DNA from: Plantago ovata
Taxonomy: Eukaryota > Streptophyta > Magnoliopsida > Lamiales > Plantaginaceae
Length of the DNA: 64,000 bases
Assembly: GCA_028274465.1 (NCBI GenBank)
Contig: CM051458.1
Coordinates: forward strand, 37,486,744-37,550,743
Reading direction: 5' to 3'
In this document: one piece after another, positions 32,803 through 45,460 of the stretch
Layout of the letters: every line of letters starts with the position of its first letter
How positions within the stretch are numbered: position 1 is the first letter of the stretch
Position numbers and translations under genes: made by a program
Notes under the pieces: generated by a model
Databases searched by the model: none
Told to the model about the DNA's origin: nothing
The model's input: the letters and a program-made list of their open reading frames with translations, nothing else

Positions 32803-34918
32803 ATCTCCACAAACCAAACCTTGCTTGTCCTCAAGCAACAAACTAATCTAAATGCAACACAAAAAGGAGTCTCATGCCAAGTAAAGTGAACTAATCTATT
32901 GAATCTACCAAGCGCGTATGAACAAGGACCATATGAGCATGACATGAAAGTAGGTTGAAGAATGCCTCGATTGCGAATATACACATTCTCATGTGCACTT
33001 TGTTAAACAGAGGAGTATCTCGTAACATGTTCTACCTGGACCTGGTCAGTGACGACACAATAATACATATTATCATACTACAAATGGCATGTGCCTATGA
33101 AACCGAGGGCTTACTAATGTTCACCAAGCGAGACTTTTCCTCAAGAGAGGGCGAACCAATACTGTCTCTCATCAAACGAAGGAGGGTTCCCTAGAAAGAT
33201 AACACTCCCCTATTTTACCCGGACTCTCAAAGAATGAGTCTCCTTCAACCACTTCTTGAATGGCAAGACGAGGGTGGTCAAGAACATGCCTTGGACAAAG
33301 ACGACACGAAACAAAAGATAGGGTTTACAACTCGATAACTTCACAAAAACAAAAACATTTATATGACACTTGACACTTAACAAAGACTGCTTTGGCTTGC
33401 AAGGACCCTTCTTTTGCTTTTTGGGTCTTATTCTTTATTTTCTTTTCTTTCTCCCATTTATTTTTCTTTTTGTTTCTTTTTCTCTTTTTGTTTTGTTTTG
33501 CTTTTTTTTTTCTCTTTTTATTTTCTCTTTAATTTTTTTTTTATATATATAGGCAAGCAGCAGCACTAACAACGAAACAACGAAAAATACCTCCCCAAAC
33601 CTATTCGAGAGAATAGTTTTGGGCACAAAAGACGAAAAGAAAAGGAACAAACTATACAAGATGGCTCCCCAAACCTATTCGAAAGAATAGGTTGGAGCAC
33701 AAAACAAAGAGAAAAAAGAAAAAACTTTACAACGGCTCAAGAACGAAGGACAAGAACAACAAAGCAACCCCCTCCCCAAACCTATTCGTTAGAATAGGTT
33801 TAATATAAGGAATCACACACCTCACACTACCTCCTTCCTAGACATTTGGCAATCTCTAATCGAGGTGAAGAACTTGTCGCCTCTTACACACATAATTACA
33901 CGGGTTACAACCATAGATTCTAACATGCATCATTTTATAAGGTCATCGTGAACCGCAGTAGAAGAAACACCACTCAAGGAGGTGTCGAGACTACTATGCT
34001 TAACTACTGCACGTGCGAATGTGACAAACCAAGTGAGAAAAGCCTCAAACTACTTGCAAAGTGATGCAACATATGATCAATGGTCATAAACACTTAGTCT
34101 ACTCAATAAAAAAGTTCAAGAAACTTGGCAATAAACTCCACACACAACAACGTGCAACAACTAATCTAGGGATGATATGCATGCAAAAATTTGAAAAAAC
34201 ATGACAAATCACAAGAGCTTGAGCTAACAACAGGCATACGTGAACCAAAAGAGCACATGGTACTGAAAATCCAATGACCCCTCCCCAAACCTAAACTTTT
34301 GCTCGTCCTCGAGCAAAGAAAAGTTGATTCGAAAGGAAAAATTGGATTGAAAGTACACTTCCCAGAGATAAAGGTTCATGTGCAACTCCTATAAATGAGT
34401 AGTACCTGAAAGGACTCAAGAAACAAGTGAAAACGGAGGCCCATGGGTGAAGAAAAGGCGAAAAAACTAAGATTTTTGAGGGTCAGGACCAAGGGAGCCG
34501 CTTGGGAAGCGATCCGCTTGGAGCCATCCAAGCGCCCCGCTTGGAAACTGACAAATTTCCAGTGAGTTTGTCAGTTCCCAGGCGGTCCGCTTGGGATTTC
34601 CAAGCGGCTCGCTTGAGCCTGACAAAACTCTCTAGAAATTTTGTTAATTTCCAGGCGGGGGGCTTGGGATTGCCAAACGCCCCTCTTGGAAACTGACGAA
34701 TTCCAGAGAGTTTGTCAGTTCCCAGGCGGACCGCTTGGTATTTCCAAGCGGCTCGCTTGAACTGACTAAACTCTATGGAATTTGGGTTAGTTTCCAAGTG
34801 GTCCACTTGACCTGTACACCAAAATTCTTTATTTTTTCGCCTTTTTTTTAATCTTACCTATGGACAAAGACAAATGCAAACTAAATGGGAAGCATGAAAA
34901 CTAACTAAAGAGAAGAGA
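32803..34918 (-). other. 3' untranslated region of element C
   Basis: It contains the polypurine complement (32803-32820), a pyrimidine tract on + (about 33410-33540) and three hairpins with arms AACCTATTC/GAATAG(GTT) (33598-33619, 33672-33693, 33779-33800). The dyad array is listed separately. There is no coding sequence. Confidence 0.75.
34490..34810. repeat. Tandem array, about 72-bp unit, of dyads and hairpins in element C
   Basis: CCAGGCGGTCCGCTTGG-type dyads start at 34578, 34651 and 34722, with a further CCAAGTGGTCCACTTGA at 34793 and partial units from 34495. Between them AACTGACAAA...TTTGTCAGTT inverted repeats recur. The dyad version matches the C LTR, not the A/B LTRs. Confidence 0.9.
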
Positions 34919-36007
34919 CTAATCTACTACAGGTACCTCAACCAAGTCGACTTCTACTTCATGGGTCGACTCAAGAGGCTCGAGGTATGGCTTAACTCTC
35001 TGGCCATTGACTTTGAAGGTCGCACCGGTTTTGTTGTCCATGAGTTTCACAGCACCATGGGGTGCTACTCGGACAATTTCGAATGGTCCATCCCATCTAG
35101 AACGGAGTTCCCCGAGGAAAAGTCTTAGGCGTGAGTTGAAGAGGAGTGCTTTTTGTCCAGGAACCAAGTCTTTGCGGACTATGCCTCGATCATGGTACCT
35201 CTTTGCGTGTTCCTTGTATATCTTTCCACTTTCGAAGGCTTTCAACCTCAATTCATCTAGCTCGGTGAGTTGTAAGAGCCTTTCCTCACCAGCTTTCTCC
35301 ATGTCAATGTTTAGTTGCTTGATTTCCCAAAGTGCTCTATGCTCCAATTCAACAGGTAAATGGCAAGCTTTCCCATACACGAATTGATAGGGTGTGGTCC
35401 CAAACACTGTTTCGAACGAGGTCCGATATTCCCATAACGCATCCGTTAATTTACTGGACCAATCATTCCTTGTGGGTTTGACTACTTTCTCTAGGATCTT
35501 CTTAATCTGCCGGTTGCTCACTTCTACTTGGCCGGATGTTTGTGGGGGATAAGGAGTAGCAACGAAATGCGATACCCCGTACTTCTTCATCAAGTTAGCA
35601 GAGACTTTGTTCACAAACTAGGCTCCTCCGTCGCTTGTAATGGAACATGGGGTCCCAAACCTGTTAAATATTACATCACGAAGAAAAGAGAGTACAACTT
35701 TAGCATCATTAGTTCGGGTGGGAACAGCCTCAACCCATTTGGTGACATAGTCCACCGCAACCAGGATATACTCATAACCATTACTCTTAGAGAAAGGTCC
35801 CATAAAGTGTATGCCCCAAACATCAAATGGCTCAACAACTAAATTACCGTGATGAGGCATCTCTTGTTGCTTACTAATATTACCGCTTCTTTGACATGAG
35901 TCACATTGTGCTACAAATGAGCGTGCATCTTCAAACAAACTAGGCCAATAGAAACCTGATTGGATTACCTTTGCGAGCAGTTTTTTGTCCACTATAATGT
36001 CCTCCAC
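34919..36007 (-). pseudogene. Element C integrase, catalytic Asp replaced
   Basis: On the minus strand [17 protein letters not shown] is followed by [11 protein letters not shown], where element B has WGIDFMGPF: the first catalytic Asp is His (codon at 35807-35809). SITSDGGA keeps the second Asp, but a TAG stop follows at 35615-35617. The Glu motif [19 protein letters not shown] and the C-terminal domain ([26 protein letters not shown]) are intact to 34919. Confidence 0.92.
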
Positions 36008-38067
36008 ACTCTAACTCATGGCAAAACCTCAAGATAGATAATTGCTCTCCTTCAGGTACACATCTCCGCAAGACTTCATCCCCTCCTTTACGAAACAAAT
36101 ACGGGTCGTCCCATATGTAATGCCGACAATGTCGTGCCAGTGTTCGTCGTTCAGGGCCAGAGAGGTGGGATGGCATCTCATTCGTGGCGAAAAAGTTCAC
36201 AATATCTGCATACCATGGTTCCAATTCTATGCGCATCAACTGATCATCACACAAATCATCTGAAATGGGTGTTTCATCTTGTGGGATATTTGGTAATCTG
36301 GACAAGTGATCCGCCACAAGATTTTCCTTGCCACTCTTGTCTATTATCTCCACCTTGAATTCTTGGAGAAGAAGTACCCATCGCATCAAGCGGGGCTTGG
36401 TTTCATGCTTCGCAATCAAGTGCTTGAGGGATGCATGGTCAGTGTGAACAAGAACTTTGTATCCAGTTATATAAGACCTGAATTTACTTAGAGCAAAAAT
36501 CACCGCCAAGAACTCTTTCTCGGTGGTAGTATAATTAATCTGAGCAGCATCTAAAGTCTTAGTAGCATAGTAAATCACTCTAAAATGGTTATCAATTTTT
36601 TGACCAAGTACAACACCCATAGCATAGTCAGAAGCATCGCACATAATCTCAAAAGGAATTTTCCAATCAGGGGAAACTACAATAGAGGCTGTCAAAAGCT
36701 TTTCCTTTAGTGTGTGAAAGGCATCCAAACATTCTTGTGTGAACTCAAAATGGACATCTTTAGCAAGCAAGTTACTTAAGCATTTAGCTATTTTGGAAAA
36801 ATCTTTGATAAACCTCCTATGGAAGCCTACATGCCCAAGAAAAGATTGCACCTCGCGCACACAAGTAGGTGGAGGTAATTTTTCAATAATTTCAAGTTTC
36901 CCTTTATCTACCTCTATCCCTCTTTTAGAAATAGCATGGCCTAAAACAATTCCCTCTTGAACCATATAATGACTCTTCTCCAACTCAAAGTGAGATTAAA
37001 TTCAATACATATTTTAAGGACACGATCAAGCTTATCAAGACAATCATCAAATGAATCACCGTAAATGGAAATATCATCCATAAATACCTCAACAAACTTC
37101 TTTACCATATCGGAAAAGAAGGAGAGCATGCAACGTTGGAAGGTAGCTGGAGCATTTCATAATCCGAATGGCATCCTTCGGTATGCAAAGGTGCCAAAGG
37201 GGAAAGTGAATGTGGTCTTCTCTTGGTCCTCGGGAGCAATAGGGATCTGATAGAAACCTGACAAACCATCCTAGAAACAATAGAATTCTCGCCCAGCAAG
37301 GAGGTTAAGCATATCATCAATAAATGGCAAGGGAAAATGATCCTTATTAGTGGTAGAATTTATTCTCCTATAATCTATGCACATGCGCCACCCGGTTGTT
37401 TTCCTAACGGGCACTAATTCCCCTTTATCATTAGCTTCAACCGTGATTTCTGATTTCTTAGGAACTACGTGAACGGGGCTGACCCATTTGCTATCTGGAG
37501 CTGGGTAAATCATCTTAGCATCTAGGAGTTTAAGGACTTCCTTTTTCACAACCTCTTGCATAGCTGGATTTAGCCTACGTTGTGGATGCCTAACGGGTTT
37601 TGCATCCTCTTCTAAGGCTATTTTGTGTGTAGACTGCACCGGGCTTATGCCCTTGATGTCTCCTATGCTCCATCCTATGGCTCCGTTATTCCTTTTCAAC
37701 ACCTCAACTAGATTAGACTCTTTGTCCTTACTAAGCTTAGAGGATATGATCACGGGTTTAGACTCATTCTCTCCTAGGAAGGCATATTTCAAGTGGTGTG
37801 GCAATGGTTTAAGCTCAAGTGTTGGCTCACTAGGTGGAGGAGTCACTCCTTCCTCTACATCTACTTCTAGGGACTCTTCTACTTCTTCTCTTAGAGGAAT
37901 TTTAGGTGCATTATCTAAGAGGGCTGTCATAGCTAACACTTCTTCGGTGACAAATCCTTCCTCAAGGTTCATGGTAAGGGCGGCTTCTAAGGTGTCACTA
38001 ACTTCATGAGCAAAATAAGTATCGCAAGAAATAGGTTCATAGCAATCAACAAATTTAACCTCTTCAA
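36008..38067 (-). pseudogene. Element C reverse transcriptase and RNase H
   Basis: Minus-strand pieces are 37271-38173 (linker and RT N-terminus, WVSPVHVVPKKSEITVEAN, WRMCIDYRRINSTTNKDHFP), 36941-37129 (FMDDISIYG, the catalytic box) and 35940-36983 ([28 protein letters not shown], then RNase H with [26 protein letters not shown] and [10 protein letters not shown], and the integrase finger [11 protein letters not shown]). A stop near 37270 and a frameshift near 36960 disable it. Confidence 0.92.
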
Positions 38068-38503
38068 TTATAGCTTCTTCAGAATCGGGTTCATATACCT
38101 GTTTGTATTGCTCAATTTGAACCTTGTCTCTGAGCACCTCCATGGTGATTTTTTCCCTCGAAGCTCCAAGCATGTGTTGGTGGTGGCCATGAAGGGCCTG
38201 CCCAAAAGCACAATACGCTCCTTCCTTGAACTAATTCCCTCATCTTCCGTCTCCATCACAACAAAGTCAGTTGGCACAATAAGTCGATCAACCTTCACTA
38301 GAATATCCTCGACTATCCCAAGTGGGCGTTTCACACTACGATCAGCCATTTGAACAACCATGCTAGTGGGTTGGATTTCTCCTAACCCCAATGCTTTGTA
38401 AATGGAGTATGGTTAAATTAATGCTAGCCCCCAAATCAAGCATTGCTTTTGCAGATCAGCCGTTTCCCATGGTGATACTAATAACGAAACTCCCGGGATC
38501 CTT
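38068..38503 (-). pseudogene. Element C protease
   Basis: On the minus strand the LDLGASINL active-site block (about 38430) is followed after a frameshift by MVVQMADRSVKRPLGIVEDI and VLLGRPFMATTNTCLELRG. A stop near 38465 and the shift at 38391 break it. Confidence 0.85.
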
Positions 38504-39067
38504 TTATTTCAAAGGCAACTCATGTACGGAGTACAACATTTCAAGTTTGGCTACCTCCCCTTTTTGGAAAATCTTCTTATTGCTCCTCAGCTCGTTGAAA
38601 AATTTGGTGTAGGCGGGAACATTTTGAATCAATTCCAAAAGAGGGACGTTTACCTCTACTTTTGATAAGATCCCGTATATGGGTGAGTCACGAATATCCT
38701 TCATGGCCTCCTTTATTCTTCATGGAAAGGGAAGATGTGGTTTAGGGGGCACATAAGAATTAGGCGACTTATGAAGTCCGCCTTCCTTTTGTTGTGCATC
38801 CCCTTGTTCTTCCTCTTTCTCTTTCCCAGGTGCAAGTTCAAGAGTTGGTACCTCTCCTTCTTCTGCTTCCTCCTTCTCCAGTTCCTCTTTATCACCTGGA
38901 TCACCTGAATTATTAGACAAATATATAACTTTTGAAGGATACATCGAAGGATATGGTGGTGTTGACTCTTTGCCACTTCGCAAAAGTATATTTGCTTCTT
39001 CAAGCTCTTCTTCAATTCTTGGGCTTCCACCTTGTTCTTCTTCACTCTCGTTGTAAGGAATCTCAAA
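38504..39067 (-). pseudogene. gag: Element C gag C-terminal fragment
   Basis: On the minus strand an acidic, Glu-rich segment (KEELEKEEAEEGEVPTLELA) is followed by NSYVPPKPHLPFP and SKVEVNVPLLELIQNVPAYT, as in element B. The N-terminal capsid part is missing beyond 39067, where copia LTR sequence begins. Confidence 0.8.
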
Positions 39068-39464
39068 CTTATCTTAGTGGATTCAGTCCTAGAAAGGACA
39101 AAGTGGATTAGTTGAGAGATTACGCCACTCTCAGATACCACTATAAAAGTGTTTGTGTGATTTACTTTACTGCATTTAGTTTTCAGCAAGCTTTTCTATC
39201 TATACACTGCCACTCTGCTCACTTGCTGAAACTAGCGCTTACTGATAAGCACTTATTGTACAAAGACTTCTGCACTCTGTTTTTATGTACCAGTAAAACT
39301 CGTTACTGAAAAGAAACTAGTACTTGCTGAGAAAATTAAGTATCAGCAAACTCATTACTGAAAAGTAATAAGCCCTTGCTGAGAAAGTTTTTAAACGACG
39401 AAAGTTTGAAAAGACTATTCACCCCCCCCCTCGAGTCTTTTCTTGTTGTTTAAAAGGACCAACA
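39068..39464 (+). repeat. Copia LTR 3' fragment, + orientation
   Basis: It matches the reverse complement of 22690-22403 plus 12813-12686, that is, the uninterrupted 3' part of the copia LTR. It ends exactly at the LTR terminus ...GACCAACA (39464) and includes the C run at 39422-39430. It shows what this LTR looks like without the element B insertion. Confidence 0.9.
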
Positions 39465-40443
39465 GTTTCAAACAAAAGATCACACACCTCACTCTACCGC
39501 CTTCCTAGGCATTTAGCAATCTCAAAAGCAAGGTGAAGAACTTGTCGCCTCTTAAGTACATAATTACACGAGAATACAACCATAGACTCTAACATGCATC
39601 ATTTTATAAGGCCTTCGTGAACCACAGTAGAGAAAACACCACATAGTGACGTCGAGACTACCAAGTTTAACTAGTGCACATACAAATATGACAAGTCAAG
39701 CGAGACAAACCTCAAACTAATCCATAGAAATGCAATGCATGGTCAATGGTCAAAAACACGTAGTCTATACAATAAAAAAGTTCAAAAAATTTGGCAATAA
39801 ACTCCACACAACATCATGCAAAACTAGACTAAGGATGAATGCACACGAACAAACTAAATCCTAAGAAAGCGGTAAACGTGCAAACAAAGGTTTTTTACGA
39901 GTTCAAATGAGAAAATAAGTTATTGAAATACCCAGCGATAACCCCCCCCCAAACCTGAACTTCGTCGTTCGTCCCGAACGTCGAAAGTGGATGTTAGGTG
40001 AGAGCTAGACGTGTACCTGTAACCTGTATTACTCAAGGAAAATCGTGAGAAACCAAAACGGATGATAAAAGGGGTAAAAAGATCAATATGTTTGCATACG
40101 GGGACAATACGGGGTGTCCGGACGAAAATCCCGACACCCAGGGCACTGGGACCACTAGGCGCACCACCCCATGTGGGGGCGGTCCGCCTGGGGCGCCCAG
40201 AAATGCCCAGGCACCCTGCCTCTCCCGGGCGCACCGCCTCGTGTGAGGGGCGGTCCGCCTGGGAGCGACAGAGCCCTGGCGCCGATTTGATCATCACCAA
40301 ACTCAAAAATACCAACTTTTTACCTATTTTATCACCAAAATCACACTCTAACACAAGGAGAAAAACAACTAAATATTCAATGTATGCAGGCAATGCAAGA
40401 AAGCGATAAAACTAAACTACATGCAAGCAATACCACTAAGGTT
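39465..40443 (-). other. 3' region of element D
   Basis: It starts in the right arm of a family hairpin (GGTTTCAAAC), then follows the B/E 3' region. It has a C run (about 39942-39950) before AAACCTGAACTTCGTCG and a dyad cluster at 40130-40275. No coding sequence is supported. Confidence 0.7.
40130..40275. repeat. GC-rich dyad cluster, internal copy in element D
   Basis: The units are GGGGCGGTCCGCCTGG and GGCGCACCGCCTCGTG, a version not seen in A or B. The D LTR (about 56222-56260) has the same GTCCGCC and GTGCGCC forms. Confidence 0.82.
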
Positions 40444-41366
40444 ATCCATTATCAAATGGAAACGCATCTTGTGCATCCGTTCCATTACTCCTTGCATTTT
40501 GGGAACCATCCTTGGCTCCTCTCCTTAGCTGCTCAAGCATGTCCATGATTCCCTGAAAACTAAAATTAACAAAATCAGGAAAATCAAAATCTAAAAATAA
40601 CTAAGGGAATCGGATGGAAAATAAAAAGAGAAAAGTGGATCAAAACTCCCTTGAAACTCATAGGTGGGTGCATGGACCAGGACATATGAGTCAAGATCAA
40701 GAGTGTCTATAGCAATAGAATCTAAGCATGTCGATTCAGAGACACCAAAATCTTCAGAGAGTAGCTCCTCGACCTCAACACAACTCAAGACAACACTTTC
40801 TAACTCAGGTGAAGCAATGGATTCAGTCATCACCTCCTCCACGATTTCTTCTTTACCAACAATCTTGACATCCTCAAGTAAGGACGTGGAATCCAAGCTA
40901 AGCACTGAAGAGGCTTCATCAATAGATTCTTCACCACATTCCTCTACATTGGCTATGTCGATTTCTGGTGGCGGACTAGTGAAGTGAGACGTCCATGTCC
41001 TTGAACCGGGAGGTGAGTCCCAATCCCAATATTCCAGAAACTTGTTGGTTATTTCACCTCAAGTGTGCAATGATCTTGCCGGCGGGATTGTAAGCCATTC
41101 TCGAGCACTCCCTCTCAAGGCTCTCATAAATCCTCTTATACAAATCTGCTCATGTGATAAAATAACCCCCTCCACATTCTCACGAGGTATCCTCAACACA
41201 CCTTCCTCGAAGTGTCTAAGAACTCTCTTGGATCATCACCACTCGAGAATGTTGAAACAATGGAGTAGTACGAAGGATCAAAGTCATAATCCTTGCAATC
41301 TTCATCCAATGTTATGCAAGGCCCTCGAGGTTGCACATACCTTGTCAAAGAATCTCGTATACTCAT
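40444..41366 (-). pseudogene. gag: Element D gag, degraded
   Basis: On the minus strand the ATG at 41364-41366 opens MSIRDSLTRYVQPRGPCITL, then DPSYYSIVSTFSSGDDPREL, matching E gag. Frameshifts and stops follow. An acidic frame (40591-41040) ends near 40590; a CAG-ended T-rich stretch then precedes GIMDMLEQLRRGAKDGSQNA (about 40450-40550), which could be a further exon or another frame. Confidence 0.7.
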
Positions 41367-41687
41367 CCTTACAAGGAACTAGTTTCTGCACACGAGGAAA
41401 GAAGAAACCAAGGAGCAGAATCCACAAAAGGATAACAAAAAACATGCAAGGAAGAATCCTCTAATCTAATAATATATACAAAGAGCGCAAGCACACACAA
41501 TGTAACCAAGAATACCAAGAGCACAAGCACGCAAGGTAACCAAGAGCAGATTAGATAAATTTGCTGAAAAAGATAGGGGGAAAGAAATGAGGTAAGAAAG
41601 TGAAGTTTCTAAGAGTAAACCTTAGAGCTTATTCTAGGAGTTGAATGCTGAAAATACAAATAAGCTAAAGAGTAAAAAGGAGTAAAA

Positions 41688-41707
41688 GTCCCCAGAAACG
41701 GCGTCAA
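41688..41707 (-). promoter_or_regulatory. Primer-binding site of element D
   Basis: The minus strand reads TTGACGCCGTTTCTGGGGAC, a mutated form of the tRNA-Asp-type site, adjacent to the 5' LTR. Confidence 0.75.
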
Positions 41708-41709
41708 TT

Positions 41710-42048
41710 TGATGAACGGGATTGTCAAACTCGAACAATCAAATGAATTTGTTTTAGCCAAAGGGCAAGTCACAACTACACAAAACACGTAGTGCAGAGG
41801 TAAGATGACCTCGAGTGTCGATCTCAAGGGACTTAACTAGCTTTAACTACAATAACTATTATAAATTCAGTAAACAAATTTAACTTAGCTTAACTTAACA
41901 ATATATGACGAGAGCTGGTGATAGTAATGCTCATTCTAAGCATCAGGTTCTAATTATGCATGAAAGTGCAACACGTACTGCTATAAAAGTATTCGAATTA
42001 ACAAACACCAAAAGACAGGTTTTGACATGTATTTTGAAAGCCTCCTAT
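41710..42048 (-). repeat. 5' LTR of element D, first block
   Basis: It starts TGATGAACGGG beside the primer-binding site and stops at CCTAT, the TSD of element E. It continues at 55652. Confidence 0.85.
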
Positions 42049-42520
42049 TGATGAACGAGATTGTCAGACTCGAACAATCAAATAAATTTGTTTTTAGCCA
42101 AAGGCAACTCGCAACTACAACGAAAACCAAAGCACGTAGTGTAGAACAAAGATAACCTCGAGTGTCGATCTCTAAGGACTATAACTAGCTTTAACTACTT
42201 AAACTTATACTTATAAAATTAGTAAACGACTTAGCAAAGATTTTTCTTATCAATTATGATGGAAGTTAGTGATAATATGATCATTCAAAGCGTCCGGTTA
42301 TAATCATGCATGAAGGTACTTGAAGAATTGTAATTAAGAAATCAATGATCATGAATTGTCCTAGTGTTTCTCCAGGTTTAACACTTACGAAGATAGGTGG
42401 CTTAGTTAGATCAAAGAAGAAAACAATTAACAAGTAAAGTCTGCGCGAATCTACAATCATGCACAATTAAGAACCCTAGCTATGAATTCACATACTATCA
42501 CCAACCTTAGATTTAGCTAC
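42049..42520 (-). repeat. 3' LTR of element E, block 1
   Basis: It starts TGATGAACGAG and breaks at GCTAC, the TSD of the inserted solo LTR. Confidence 0.9.
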
Positions 42521-43688
42521 TGATGAACGTGTATTTTACACTTTCATCCGAGTCTTTTTCACCAATTTAGCTATCATCTAGGTTAATTTAGCTTATATTT
42601 TAGTGCATTTTATTAGAATAGTGTCACATTTCCCTTTTCTTTGCATTTTTCAGGTTTTAGGTAAAAAAACATATTTTTATGGGCAATATTGATGAAGAGG
42701 ACGAAGTTTTGGTGTTTCGAGGACATTCGTGGTGTATCTAGAAGGTTCCGGATGAGATTTGAGGCCTAGGGGACGAGTTTCAAGGCTTAAAGGTCACTAG
42801 AAGGCAAAATCGAGTCCAAAAAGGAAACCAGCTCAAAAACTCGTTGTCCACCGACTCTGCCGGTCCCGGGCGGTTCGCCCGGGATGCCGGGCGATTCGCC
42901 TGGCACCGGGGGCGGTTCGCCCGGGAGATATCGCAGCTATATATATGTTTTGCCTATTTTGTTCGTTTTTCATACTTTTTCACCTTATTTTGAGAGACAA
43001 ATTCTCCAGAGCCTGTTCTGGGAATTATTAGCATAGAAGACTCTTTTTCTTATTGATTTGGAAGCTTAAGCATAGAGATTGGACATCTTTGATTCTCGAT
43101 TCTTGCTTGTGAGTTAGCAATTCATCGGAGATTGACAACCTTCGTTGGTAACTTGTATCTCACGATTTTTCTGCTTTTATTTATTTCATTCAACATGTTT
43201 TCATTCAATCTTGCTTTGATTCTTGTTGATAGCAATTCATCTATGAGTAGCTAAATCTATCGTTGGTGATAAGCTAGGGTTCTTAATTATGCATGAGTGG
43301 CTTCGCGCGTTTAAGACTTGATTTATTGTTTTATTTCTTTGATCTATCCAAGCCATCTATCTTCGTAGTGTTGAATTGAAAGTAACACATAGGACAATTC
43401 ACGATCATAGATTTCTATACAAACTTCAAGTACTTCATGCATGATTATTACCCGTTGCTTTGAATGATCATACTATCACTAACTTCCATTATATTGATAA
43501 GAAAAATCTGTGCTTTGCTTGATTCCTGATCTATAGTTTAAGTTAAATTAGATAAAGCTCCTTTGAGATCGACACTCGAGGTTATCTTACTTCTACACTA
43601 CGTGCCTTGGTTTTCGTTGTAGTTGTGAGTTGCCTTTGGCTAAAAACAAATTTATTTGATTAATTGAGTCTGACAATCTCGTTCATCA
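42521..43688 (+). repeat. Solo gypsy LTR inside the E LTR
   Basis: TGATGAACGTG...TCGTTCATCA is flanked by GCTAC on both sides (42516-42520 and 43689-43693). Dyads GGGCGGTTCGCCCGGG and GGGCGATTCGCC (42866-42925) lie just upstream of a TATATATA box (about 42938). Confidence 0.95.
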
Positions 43689-43693
43689 GCTAC

Positions 43694-44028
43694 TCATATT
43701 TGAATTGCAATCAACAAGAATCAAAGCAAGAACTAATGAAAACATGTTGAATTGAATAAATAAAAGCAGAAAAATCGTGATACACAAGTTACCAACGAAG
43801 GTTGTCAATCTCCGGTGAATCGCGTAAACTCACAAGCAATAATAGAGATAAACGATGTCCAATCTCTATGCTATGCTTCCAAATCAATAAGAAAAAGTAT
43901 CTTCAATGCTAAGAATTCCCAGAACAAGCTCTGGAAAATTCGTCTCTCAAAATATGGTGAAAAGGTATGAAAAACGTAAAATAGGCGATAACTATATATA
44001 GGAGTACGCAGGCCACGGGGAGGTTCGC
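43694..44028 (-). repeat. 3' LTR of element E, block 2
   Basis: The LTR resumes after the solo LTR and ends at GGTTCGC, where A2 is inserted. A TATATATAGG box (about 43992) and the start of its dyad are visible. Confidence 0.88.
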
Positions 44029-45290
44029 TGATGAATGTGTATTTTACACTTTCATTCGAGTCTTTTTCACCTATTTTAGCTATCCTCTATGATAATTTAG
44101 CTATATTTAGTACATTTTATTAGAATAGTGTCACGTTTCCCTTTAGATTTTATTTTACAGGTTTTGGTTGAAATTCGAAGATTTCTGAGCAATTATATTA
44201 AAGTTTACAAGGAATTGGTGTTCCAGAAGCCTATTTGGAGTATCTGAAGGTTTCCGGATAGGATTTGAAGTCTAGGGGCCGAATCTGGAGGTTAGAAGGC
44301 TACTAGAAGTCAGAAACCGAGTCCGAAAAGGTGAAGAAATCCAAAAACGCGTCGAAAATGCGGAAATTCCGCGAAAATCCTCTGGGGCAAACCGCCGCAC
44401 TGTGGGGCGAACCGCCCCGTGATAATTCGGGGCCTATATATAGAGCTCAGTTTTTCTCCGAAAATCATATCTTTCCAGACCTACTTTCTCACCTCTCTCT
44501 ATACTTTTAGGTAGGAACTTCCCGGGGCCTGTCCTGGGAGTTCCGTAGCTTAGGGGATACTTTTTCATAGCAGATTGGAGCTCGTAGGACCGCAATCATC
44601 CGGAGATTGACAACCTTCGGTAACTTTGTATCTTACAGTTTTATTCTACTTATTTTATTATATTCTTTCAACATGTTTTCTTCTATGATTTCTGTTGATT
44701 GCATGCCTATTATGAGTAGCTAAACTTATCGTTGGTGGTAGTATGTGAATTCTTAGCGAGGGAAGATAATCATGCTAATGGCTATATCGCGCATTATACT
44801 CCGTGTCATTGCTTTATTTCGTTGATCAGTTGTAACCAAAATTCTCGTATGTTGTATTGATTATTATGCACAATTGGACACTAGTCGACCATCAGACCAA
44901 TTATCTTCGTAGTGTTGAATAATTACGGAACACATTAGGACAATCGTGATTGACTAGTCATACCAAATTATCTTCGTAGTGTTTAATACTTGCAACAGGA
45001 CACTAGATTGATTCAAAGATCTCTATGCAAGACCGAGGAATTTATGCATGATTATCGACCCATTATGTTAAGAAGGACCATACTATCACCAATCTCCATT
45101 ATCTGCTAGAAACCCCCTATTGCTATCTATCTGCTGTTTTATATTCTCTTGTTAAATAGATAAAGCTAGTTATAGTCCTGAGAGAACGACACTCGAGTCA
45201 TTCTACTGCTACACTACGGTTTTCGTTGTAGTTATGGATTGCCTTTGGCTAAATAACAAATATTTTTGATTGAATTTGACACGTTCATCA
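44029..45290 (+). repeat. 5' LTR of A2
   Basis: TGATGAATGTG...ACACGTTCATCA, 1262 bp. Dyads at 44382-44418 (one intact GGGGCGAACCGCCCC) lie 17-50 bases upstream of CTATATATAG (44434-44443), the likely TATA box. The ACTAGTC...TCTTCGTAGTG internal repeat is present as in A1. Confidence 0.96.
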
Positions 45291-45293
45291 AAT

Positions 45294-45312
45294 TGGCGCC
45301 GTTGCCGGGGAC
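45294..45312 (+). promoter_or_regulatory. Primer-binding site of A2
   Basis: TGGCGCCGTTGCCGGGGAC is a full match to the usual Athila tRNA-Asp-complementary site. The leader runs to the gag ATG at 45461. Confidence 0.92.
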
Positions 45313-45460
45313 TATACTCCTTTTTTCTGTTTAATTTGTTTATATTTACAGCTTTAGATTCCTAATTCTTTTAGTTTTAGTTTTCCTTTTTAAATCTCTC
45401 TCTGATACTGCTTTCCTAGTTTGTTTCTAATCACCTTTCCTAGTCTGTCACAGATAGTGT

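Larger units (their letters stand above)
31414..39074 (-). mobile_element. Element C: Athila-like gypsy element, 5'-truncated
   Basis: Minus-strand order: partial gag, protease, RT, RNase H, integrase, 3' region and 3' LTR. The gag N-terminus, primer-binding site and 5' LTR are missing at the right, where the sequence switches to a copia LTR fragment. Confidence 0.9.
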
